Positions 1 through 7,793 of a DNA stretch of 13,528 nt are shown one piece after another. The notes under the pieces were generated by a model, which saw only the letters and a program-made list of their open reading frames with translations, had not been told where the DNA came from and made no database searches. Position 1 is the first letter of the stretch; each line of letters starts with the position of its first letter. A program made the position numbers and the translations under genes. Source of the stretch: Ichthyophonus hoferi (taxonomy: Eukaryota > Opisthokonta > Ichthyosporea > Ichthyophonida > Ichthyophonidae). The stretch is from assembly GCA_002751075.1 (NCBI GenBank), contig NAOQ01000433.1, positions 6,455 through 19,982 on the forward strand, in the 5' to 3' direction.

Positions 1-1327
1 TTTGTTGTATCGAGTTGACTGTGTTTGTAACACACTACCCAACCCAATCAAGATAAGGTTCACTCACAATTGAGTTACAAGCGATTGCATACAATATTAC
101 TGGACTGGAAGGCTTGCCGAAGATATATATTGATAAAATTTTAATTTATACAAACCCTTCCAATTTTTTTATTTCAACTGAAAGGTTGAGTTCTTATTTG
201 CGAGTTCAACCAGTAGAAGCGAATTCCTAAACAATTAGTTTTGAATCCTATTTAAAGTTATTTTTTTATGGTAGCTATAAACTTCTTAAATTATATTTAT
301 GATTTTTTTTGAGTAGTTTGGCATACATAATTCATATTATAAACCGAACAGTGCATACATGTCTTGGTTGCTAAAGGTTTTTACTGTTAATGGATGCCAG
401 ATAGGAATTTATACCGACTTAATTTGGCACTCTATGGAGATTACGTACAGCCATTACAAATGAAACCATTGGAACAAATCCAAGGCATTTATATATATAA
501 ACAAAAACTGAAACCCATGTAATGCTACAGTATGTTAGTTATTAAAAATAAAGTCTACTTCAAAATTTAAACAGTTTAATTTACATTGGTAATTATAAAG
601 CCATCACTTTATTATACAATAATGAAAATCCGGTAGCCCATCTTGTGTTTATGTACACGTGCGAATTAAAATAATTCATGCGAGTATATTTTGTTACCTT
701 AGCATTGAAAGGCGAATAAGATTACATTCACCTCAATACATGTATATTGTGTATCTATCATTGGGGAAAAAAAACCATCAATATTTCTATTCATTGTTCA
801 AAAATATAATTTGTATGATGTTAAAATTCCTGTCGGCATCTATCTGCAATATAATAACTAGTACACTAATTCCTTACCGATTGGTGATTATTTCGGCGTA
901 ATTGAGCACAATCTATATAATAACATATATTATTGGACAATTATATGCTCGCTGGAAGCAGCAGCTAATTAACCTCAAGATTTTATTTGCTTAGTTCTAG
1001 CAGTGATATTATAAGTTAATAAATAATTTGATGAAAAAGTTTAATTTAAAAATATCAATATTATAATATATATCTATTTATATATAATATCTTTTGTAAA
1101 GAAATAATCTTGAACGATATAAAATCACGTATATTTATAGATATCTATTTACTGCTTCAGCGCGTGCTACATATTGATTCAATCATACGCCATGAATATG
1201 GTGATATAGATCTAGATCCCGATTAGTCTACAATATATAAGTGAACCAAACTTTCATTTTGGCAAATTTGTCGTTGATATTCATGTTATTGTTGTAATTA
1301 ATTTGTTTACTTGCTCCATTCATAAAT
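1..1327. other. AT-rich 5' flank, no supported gene
   Basis: This stretch is dominated by A/T runs, and both strands are interrupted by frequent stops. The longest open frame (659-901, +) has low-complexity, Ile/Tyr-rich composition and no ATG at its 5' end, so it is not called. The last 100 bases probably hold the core promoter of the gene that starts at 1328. Nothing else is recognisable. Confidence 0.6.
1234..1241 (+). promoter_or_regulatory. Possible TATA element of the secreted-protein gene
   Basis: TATATAAG lies 86 bases upstream of the ATG at 1328, a distance compatible with a TATA box plus a short 5' UTR. Because the whole flank is AT-rich, similar strings are common by chance, so this is only a candidate. 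Transcript 5'-end data would decide. Confidence 0.3.
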
Positions 1328-1984
1328 ATGAAAACATTTATTGCTGCCACTGCCGTTATGGTAGCAACCGCCTCCACTCTGAGTTGGGGAGCATCAGCCG
1401 TGAGCTATGCGGAGGTGTGCGTGTACCAGGACAAGGCTTGTGGTGATAGTCAACCAGTTTGTTTTATCCCTACAATCGGCGAATGTGGCGTGGTCCCTAG
1501 CACTTTTTTCAGCCCGGAAACCCACTATATGGCAACAATGAAAGACGGGGTAGTTACTATGAAGTTCTTTATTGATGACATATGCCGTGAGTACCCCACA
1601 ATTCCTGCTTGGGAAATGGGGAGTGGTAAGTGCTATACACCTTTGGTGAAGGGTAAACCTCTCACACTTGCCAAGACTTTCATGGCAGCTATTAAGGAAG
1701 GACCAGCACCAGCAGGACCCGTTATTCCCCTTGTTCCCACTCCCACTCCCAATCCCAATCCCAATCCCAATCCCAAGCCCAATCCCAATCCCAAGCCCAA
1801 TCCCACTACCGAAGAGCCTAATGATCCTGCTACGAAGACGCCTGGGAAGCCTGCGGATCAAGTACCTAAGAAAAACACCCAAGGCAATGGAGCTACTGCT
1901 GTTAATAAGAGCAGTGCCAATGCAGTTGTTGTTCCTTCCGTTATGGCCTCTGTAGTTGTAGGCCTTCTTTCACTTCTTTTCTAA
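1328..1984 (+). CDS. Secreted, probably GPI-anchored cysteine-rich protein with Pro-Asn stalk
   Basis: An intronless 218-residue protein; I do not recognise the family. Residues 1-24 form a signal peptide ending in GASA. The mature head (about 25-105) has six cysteines (31, 38, 45, 53, 86, 102), enough for three disulfides. It shows a twofold pattern: VYQDKAC...GEC near 32-53 and FFIDDIC...GKC near 80-102. Residues 137-160 are a Pro-Thr/Pro-Asn/Pro-Lys stalk, followed by a hydrophilic spacer rich in Pro, Lys and Thr. The tail is a small-residue site (S195 S196 A197 N198) followed by a hydrophobic end (199-218, AVVVPSVMASVVVGLLSLLF) with no charged residue after it, the layout of a GPI-attachment signal. 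One N-glycosylation sequon, NKS, is at 193. The ATG has A at -3. The gene is clearly less AT-rich than its flanks. The likely location is the outer plasma membrane or wall. Its function is unknown; a surface structural or binding role is inference. Confidence 0.85.
   Translation: MKTFIAATAVMVATASTLSWGASAVSYAEVCVYQDKACGDSQPVCFIPTIGECGVVPSTFFSPETHYMATMKDGVVTMKFFIDDICREYPTIPAWEMGSGKCYTPLVKGKPLTLAKTFMAAIKEGPAPAGPVIPLVPTPTPNPNPNPNPKPNPNPKPNPTTEEPNDPATKTPGKPADQVPKKNTQGNGATAVNKSSANAVVVPSVMASVVVGLLSLLF
1736..1807 (+). repeat. In-frame CCCAAT-type hexanucleotide repeat (Pro-Asn stalk)
   Basis: About twelve 6-bp units of the form CCC-A-C/A-T/G in the coding frame alternate Pro with Thr, Asn or Lys. 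Near-identical units such as CCCAATCCCAAT suggest slippage-driven length variation. The product is an extended rod-like stalk between the cysteine-rich head and the membrane anchor. Confidence 0.9.
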
Positions 1985-1998
1985 GTAATTTTATATTT

Positions 1999-2031
1999 AT
2001 TAAATAATAATACAGTTAGTTTTATATTAAA
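1999..2031 (+). terminator. Candidate polyadenylation signals (ATTAAA twice)
   Basis: ATTAAA occurs at 1999-2004 and 2026-2031, 15 and 42 bases after the stop codon at 1982-1984. ATTAAA is the commonest variant of the AATAAA signal, but in AT-rich sequence chance matches are expected. Confidence 0.3.
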
Positions 2032-2190
2032 ATTTTGCCAATGTTCTGTTTTATGACGTTGTAAAAACAAATTAGAATTGAGAGTAAAGTCGACGATTAT
2101 TATTTTACTATATATAAAGCTCTAGCCGTATATGTAACTCAATAATGGAAGTTCATGTGTAAGTGGTTAACTCTTAGTGAAAGCACATCA

Positions 2191-2216
2191 ATATATATAT
2201 ATATATATATATATAT
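2191..2216. repeat. (AT)13 microsatellite
   Basis: A perfect run of thirteen AT dinucleotides. It is self-complementary and so able to extrude as a cruciform. It lies about 200 bases beyond the secreted-protein stop codon. Confidence 0.95.
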
Positions 2217-2930
2217 TTCAATACAAACGAAAAGGATGCTATTTTTTAATTGGTGTAATATTGTTATCAATGTGCAAAATCTCTGTTGGCGTTGATCAAC
2301 ATAGTTCTACTCTAAAATATGTAAAATATAAATTGTTAACATTAAGTTTTCTATTAGAAAACCCTGTCCTTGTGTAGTGGCCACTTATGTTGGCATGTTT
2401 TTAATATGATGCAATTATTCCTTATTTATTTATTAAATAATATATTATTTATCAAAATTTCTTGGTGATGATTCCGTTGCTAAGGTACAAAAATTGAGTG
2501 TACCTATATTTTCGTCAGATATTACTTTTGAACCTTTCCTTTTTCTCTTATGATTTTTCATCAGCTTCATCTAGTTCATTGCTGAATAATTGTTAACTTA
2601 TTGATTCTAACATCAAATTGATTACATAGATTGATATGTCGGAATGTAATTTTGCTAATATAATTTGCCCAACGGCTAATCTGTAATCCTTATATCCAAT
2701 CATTCGATTTATATTACGTAACAATTCAATCTGAATTCCGTCTCACTACTGTGTGGATTGACACGGGGCTTCAAGTTTTGCTTACAGAATAGTCTGCCAC
2801 TTGACTTACGTCATTGTTAAGGTAAAGACGATATGTTATTATGTTTACCTCTTATTTTACAGTTTCAATAATTAATTTTTAAAGTGGTTATAAACAAACA
2901 ACTTATATTGTTTTTTCTAATGCGAGTAAT

Positions 2931-3990
2931 GGGTGGAGCCATTCAAATTTCGAATCTACTTTTACGTTTAGTTTCTAGAGGCTAAAGTGAAGTGGATCAA
3001 CAACCAAAACCAAAACCTTGGGAGAGTATACAGTTTACTATTAATTACCATATGTGCCTCTCAAAAAGAGGATTGCTTTTCCGATTGTCATCCCCTCATA
3101 CAAAAGGAAGTATGCACTGCGGAATTGTCCATGGTTAAGTTTGCAAGTGTGTGGGTGTTTGTGATCCCAAAAGGGGAATTGAAAGAGTGCACCAGCAATG
3201 GCTAAAAGCTGAGATGGGTAATAACGTCTGCTCACCAGAGTATGGGGGTGTCTTGATCAGATGATAGGATCCCTAATTCACTGCTATGATGGGAAAAGCT
3301 GTAATCAGGCCATTGATTTTTGCCATGAGTTTGTCAAAAACATATGGCTGTGGAGGTAAAAGATTCTGACAGCATTTTCCTGGTTTCAATTCCCCTCTAG
3401 GAAAAAGTATACTGGATCCTAGAATAAACTGTAGCATAATTAAGCCGACTAGTCATAGTCATGATAGGAATATGAAGAGAACAAAAACCTGAAATGGATG
3501 CAATTGAAGGATGCATCTGTTAACTAGAAAGGGGATAAATGGCGATGAATGACATGTTTCTGCAGTCTAAGTCAAGAGCCAGTAGAATGTGTCGAAGAGG
3601 GTATTGAGAAATTCAACGCTGTAGTAGCAACTGTAAGACTCACGTATGGATTAGCAAAGGTATTGTCCTGATAGCTGTTGAAAGTGCAGGATGAATGGAT
3701 GAATAACTGGCATACAAGAAAGTTTATTGGCTGAAGATAGGTTAGCAATCACAAGATGAAAATCAAAGGTCACAGTGTACGCTTGCTGGGGCCCATAGCC
3801 CTGTTGGGCACAAAACTATGGGCTCATGTCATGTCCCTGACTTGGGTTGATAAAACCATTGTCATTGGTAAGACAGAACTATGTGCAATAGGGCTATCAG
3901 TCAGCTTAACAACTAACTTTAATCTTAAGAGCAGTGTTTCTACTAACTTCTGCAACAAGTTTGCATAAAGTACACAGACAAAATTCTAGT
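2931..3990. other. Less AT-rich block without recognisable gene
   Basis: Base composition changes visibly here: fewer A/T homopolymers and more G than in the flanks. Only short frames exist (for example 2987-3205 and 3756-3968 on +), with no motif I can assign. The composition shift suggests a decayed gene or transposon, but no protein family, terminal repeat or target duplication could be recognised. An 8-bp inverted pair (GCCCATAG at 3791-3798, CTATGGGC at 3816-3823) lies near its right end. Confidence 0.35.
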
Positions 3991-4436
3991 AAAAATGTAC
4001 GAGTTATTGAGAATACAATGTCTGGGCTACACATGGTAGGTTGAATTAGATCATATACATGGAGTTGTCTGCATAAAATTAGTTCGATCTGAATTTTGCC
4101 TATTGATTGCCATTACTTGTTTATTATCAAGATAGGTAATTAACTATGGTTAATAATCATTAATTCTACTTTAAATATTACTTCATATATACTATCTTTA
4201 ACCAAGAAATATATTGCTAATTAAAAAATAATAATTTTGTGCAAGACCATAAACTCCAAATGATCACGTAGTTCGGCCTAAGTTCTGGTAACATGCGGAT
4301 CATGAAATGATATGTCCAATTTTATTTGCTTAAATAATGTTCTTATAAGATTCTGTGGTAACAGAATCTGAGTTCGTAATCAGTTAAAGTTATTTGTCAA
4401 TAAGGAACTTTACGATCGGTCACTTTTACATTGATG
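3991..4436. other. AT-rich spacer with a perfect hairpin
   Basis: No coding potential was seen. The only structure is a perfect 9-bp stem with a 4-base loop: AGATTCTGT at 4348-4356 and ACAGAATCT at 4361-4369. No T-run follows it and no RNA family is recognised. Confidence 0.5.
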
Positions 4437-4519
4437 AACACAGCCATGATTGATACCCGCGATAGACAAAGGTCGGAAAAGGATAAAAGGAAACGGAAAC
4501 AACGAATAAACGCCCCGGT
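4437..4519 (-). repeat. Short segment related (inverted) to 5875-5958
   Basis: Read on the minus strand, this 83-base segment aligns by eye to 5875-5958 on the plus strand at roughly 70 percent with small gaps, beginning CCGGGG and ending GGCTGTGTT. In a shared reading frame both give the peptide IAG(V/I)N followed two residues later by CV, which suggests common coding ancestry. The pair flanks the copia fossil. It is short and pyrimidine-rich, so chance similarity is not excluded. Confidence 0.4.
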
Positions 4520-4699
4520 ACACCCAGGCATACGCGGCAACCCCGTATGCCCGCAAATATATACAATACCGATATGAGCAAATGCAAATACGTTCGTGGC
4601 ACACAAAACTTTTCATTCATTTATTATTTGTTAACCAATATCATAATATATATGGCCCCATTATACAACACCCAATTGGCGACCCCAAAGCCTGTGCAC

Positions 4700-5630
4700 T
4701 GGCAGCTTCGAGAAGCTATGCTTGGGATCATGAATCATCAGCCGCCGATGATAGAAGATAGTGGCCATCCTGAGATGGTCTGCTGTCTCAAGCGTAGCCT
4801 GCATGGTCTCTATGAAAGCTCATTGCAGTGCAGCTGGATGCTGGACACCTTTCTAAATCAATACACATGTATCCGACCGAGAAGGACTCGTGTCTCTACG
4901 TCTCCCATGGCACTACTAATTTTTTATGCCTCTGCCTCTATGTAGACGATTTCCTGCTAGTGGCCGAAGATCGCAATGACGAATGCGTTGATTAAGACCA
5001 TGACTGAAGAGTTTCCTACCAAGAACTGTTCCCAGCAAGTTTTCTAAACTACACAATTGTGCAAAGATTCAAAAACAACATCAAACTTTCCCAACATGGA
5101 TACATTCAGGAGCTGGTAATTTCCTACTGTCAAGAAAAAGGAAGGGCAGCGCATAACCCGATTTTTCGTGAGCACGTAAAATCGGCCACTAGTGATCCAA
5201 TAGGAAAAAAAGCCATGTGTCATCACGGCATACTGAGTATCATCGGTTATAGATGCCTCATCACATACAAACACAATGGAGTTCTGTATTCTAAAAGATC
5301 ACCAAAACTGCTGGCATTCAATGATGCAGATTTTGGAGCCAGTCCGATTTATGCAAAGACTACGTCGGGATATGCTATTTTCTTTGCTGGTGGCCTAGTG
5401 GCTTGACTCAGCAAGAAACAAAGCGTATGCGCTCAAAACTCCACCGAAAGCGAGTTCGTCGCCCTCAGCGCATGCACCTTGTAAATATTTCACATTACAT
5501 TGTTGTTGAACGTTGTCTAGGAAGTGACTGTCAGCCAGTCAGCCAGTCACCTTGTATCGGGACAACCAGAGTGCCCTGAGATTATGCGAGAAGGCCTGTT
5601 TGACCAAACAAAATATTAGTTAATAGCATA
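4700..5630 (+). mobile_element. Broken Ty1/copia retrotransposon fossil (RT and RNase H parts)
   Basis: Conceptual pieces on the plus strand match the copia order. A reverse-transcriptase stretch has the family's GHPEMVC, LKRSLHGLY and MLDTFL motifs, followed by the YVDD catalytic-site motif around 4936-4950. Then come a connection region with SQHGYIQE and an RNase H part with YSKRSPKLLAFNDADFG, TTSGYAIFF, SKKQSV and TESEFVALSAC, ending near RDNQSAL at about 5560-5580. Gag, protease and integrase parts and both LTRs are not recognisable, so this is an internal 3' pol fragment. It is broken in several places and clearly old. The ends given are approximate. Confidence 0.88.
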
Positions 5631-5853
5631 ACTTTCTTAGCTACATTAAAGGGATTTGTCGGTCGAAATATATTACGCAAGCACTTACATAATGGATTAG
5701 TTAACGAGCCATTCAAATGGATGCACGTAGTATAAGATAGATTATCGAAATAAGATCAGACAATTCTAGTGGGCCTCAATGATCTTCTGTGAAAAATACA
5801 TTAGCCAATAAAGATCTTTATGACCTGGTCCCAACAAAAACAACAAAAAATAG
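5631..5853. other. Transition between copia fossil and putative gene remnant
   Basis: AT-rich sequence with no motif I recognise. The first part could still be element-derived. The right end (5789-5853) has an open frame without an ATG that I cannot link to the exons downstream. Confidence 0.4.
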
Positions 5854-5874
5854 GCTGTTCTCAGTCGTCAATGT

Positions 5875-5958
5875 GCCGGGGTTTTTTATGAGTTGTTGTG
5901 TTCCCTTTTATCGTTTCTGCAACATCCGTTTATTGCTGGTGTCAATCGTAGCTGTGTT
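5875..5958 (+). repeat. Short segment related (inverted) to 4437-4519
   Basis: Partner of the minus-strand segment at 4437-4519. Its frame is the one that reads LQHPFIAGVNRSCV in the putative exon, so it may derive from a duplicated exon rather than a transposon end. Confidence 0.4.
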
Positions 5959-6106
5959 AAAGAAGTTGAAGTAGATAATCCAGATCCTTTACTAGAAGGC
6001 CAGCTAGTTGAATGTGGTGTTGATTCTTCTGATTGTAACACTACCTTAACCATATACACACAGTCACAATTAGATTACAACTATTACATATACAATACGT
6101 TACCAG

Positions 6107-6148
6107 GTAAGAAACTAAATATTTATATGTTCATTAATTAACAGAGAG
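6107..6148 (+). other. Putative 42-bp intron
   Basis: GTAAGAA donor and an A/T-rich body ending in AACAGAGAG. The 3' site at 6148 is inferred only because it keeps the downstream frame open for 42 codons. It is much shorter than the introns of the LIM gene in this window (274 and 1244 bp), which weakens the model. Confidence 0.35.
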
Positions 6149-6488
6149 AGATTCAAGAGCAGCTAGCTAGAGCTTTAGCCTATCCTTTGCCTGACGACAA
6201 CAGTCATATAGAACTCAGTACAACAGATACTAGTTTCATATCCTGTAATTCACATCAACAGGACACTAATAGTTGATCCAGACAGAAATGGGATCATTAA
6301 CCAAAAAAGAATTTCTCTGCCTCAACCAATGCTTCTGAGAAGAGAGGGTTGCCCTGGGACACATTGGGTTAAGCTATGTCAACACTGATGAGAATAAGGC
6401 ATGTATATTCGCAAAGGCATTACAGTCAGTAGAGTTTAATAAAGCAGATGAGGAGTTAGGTTTTAAAAAACTTGGAGAAATAGAGTAG

Positions 6489-7743
6489 TCAAGTAAGACA
6501 TAGTCAGACGTAAGAGTTTAGAAGAGGATAGTTTATTATGATTGTGAAGATAAGGTATCATCATGTTGGGTGATAGTCTTAGAGAGAGGGCTACAAAGAG
6601 ATAATACAACTTATAATCACAGTAGTTAGGTATAAATAGATAAGGTTAAATTACAATAGGTGCAGTTAGGTTATAATTGCAATAACATGGCTCACTGATA
6701 GGTGAGGCATAGGTAATCAAGATCTGGTTACTAGATTAATTTGTCAGTTAATGGCTAGATTATATTAAATAGTCCAAGACTAATATAGATAATAATTACA
6801 GGAAGGCAGTTATTTAAGAATGATCGTAAGGGATCATTGTTGACTCTCCTACAGTAGAAAAATCAGTAAAACAAAGACAAATAACAAAGACACATTCACG
6901 TAATGAAAATTTCAAGATTGTAAACTAAATTGAAATAGAAAACTCAGTTAGAGGAGACTAGGTTTTGATATTTGGAAATACTTGATTATTAAGACGTTAA
7001 TAAAGTTTCAACATCTCTCATTTGCTTATTTTAACTTTTGCCATTATTGGCTTTTGCATACTCCTTAATTGGTAAAAAGAAAAAAAAGAACACAAAAAAA
7101 AAAGTAAACTCAAGGCTAGACCCCAACATACCGGATAGAACAATTAATAATTAAGATTAGTGTACATTAAGATTATAATGCTTCATATGTATGCACGTCT
7201 TAGTGTAGATCTGATTAATATTGAATACACACTGCTAGCAATATTTAAAGATAGAAGTTCCTTTCTTAAGCCATTAACTTCTTTACTGCCAGGTATCGTC
7301 TTGAAGTATTCCAAGTCAATCAATTTTTGAATGTTAAGGGAATAGCATAGCCACTTGTTCTGATCAGTGTTTATCAACAGGGAAGTGGCACCTAGATTGG
7401 TTAAGCCAAGTCGATAAAATTATGTTATTTCACCATATTAACACATAAAAGCTATCATAGTCTATGGTGAAGAACGCAATGTGCTCACATTTAAGGTTTA
7501 TTTTAAACAATATAAATACACCAAATTGCTATATTATATTTTAAGTGATTACAAGAAAAAAAAAATATAGAACGAACCTTGTCCCACTTATCTATTATGT
7601 TTTAGCATCGAGACGTATACAAACAGTCACATATATGCTTATATAAATATATGAGCTCGTTGTACACTAATTGTCAGTGGTCTGTAGAACTATATTATTA
7701 GGTACAGGTCAGTGTACAATACTATATTATAGGCCACAAGTAT
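6489..7743. other. Intergenic region between the remnant and the LIM gene 3' end
   Basis: No supported gene. 6489-6950 is purine-rich with short TAGGT-type motifs. An AATAAA at 6999-7004 could serve a plus-strand transcript. 7074-7104 is A-rich with a ten-A run. A minus-strand frame at 7183-7377 is open for 64 codons but has no recognisable motif. Confidence 0.5.
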
Positions 7744-7793
7744 TTTATTACAAGATACAAGTACGATATTATAGGGTATGAGTACTATATTAT
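7689..7793. repeat. 21-bp minisatellite at the LIM gene 3' end
   Basis: Three adjacent diverged 21-bp units (7731-7751, 7752-7772, 7773-7793) share a core like AGTACTATATTAT, with partial units to the left ending in ACTATATTAT at 7698 and 7730. The array contains both the LIM gene stop codon (7790-7792 on the minus strand) and its likely AATAAA. Confidence 0.65.
7744..7749 (-). terminator. AATAAA polyadenylation signal of the LIM gene
   Basis: A canonical AATAAA on the minus strand, 40 bases after the TAA stop codon of the LIM gene. Spacing and orientation fit a short 3' UTR. Confidence 0.6.

Larger units (their letters stand above)
1985..2930. other. AT-rich intergenic spacer
   Basis: No supported gene on either strand. 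It contains the 3' end of the secreted-protein gene and a pure AT dinucleotide tract. The open frame at 2177-2377 is made by that tract and has no protein-like composition. Confidence 0.6.
5854..6488 (+). pseudogene. 3' part of an unidentified spliced gene or gene remnant, TPR-like last piece
   Basis: Open sequence runs from 5854 (possible acceptor at the CAG ending at 5864) to a good donor, CCAG/GTAAGAA, at 6107. Joining to the AG ending at 6148 is the only choice among four nearby AGs that keeps the frame open; it continues to a TGA at 6274-6276. The first piece includes LQHPFIAG, which resembles the end of a Ser/Thr kinase domain (subdomain XI), but no upstream kinase motifs are seen. A second open piece (6339-6488, ending TAG) contains ALGHIGLSY followed by an FAKALQ helix, the spacing of a tetratricopeptide repeat. 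Whether both pieces belong to one gene is inference, since no convincing intron joins them. No start codon or promoter was found, and the copia fossil lies just upstream, so the 5' part may be lost. The joined product is not recognised. Confidence 0.35.

Noticed and set aside
659-901. 80-codon open frame in the left flank
   Set aside because: No ATG at its start, low-complexity Ile/Tyr-rich product, no motif, and AT-rich surroundings.
1394-1882. Long minus-strand open frame with Gly-Ile repeats opposite the secreted-protein gene
   Set aside because: It is the complement of the Pro-Asn stalk and head. The plus-strand frame has a signal peptide, cysteine pattern and GPI tail, while this one has only repeat-derived composition.
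3380-3396. GGTTTCAATTCCC, resembling a tRNA B box
   Set aside because: The flanking bases do not form a T-arm stem and no matching A box or acceptor stem is present.
7183-7377. 64-codon minus-strand open frame upstream of the LIM 3' end
   Set aside because: The product looks moderately protein-like but has no recognisable motif, no partner exon with convincing splice sites and no repeat context.
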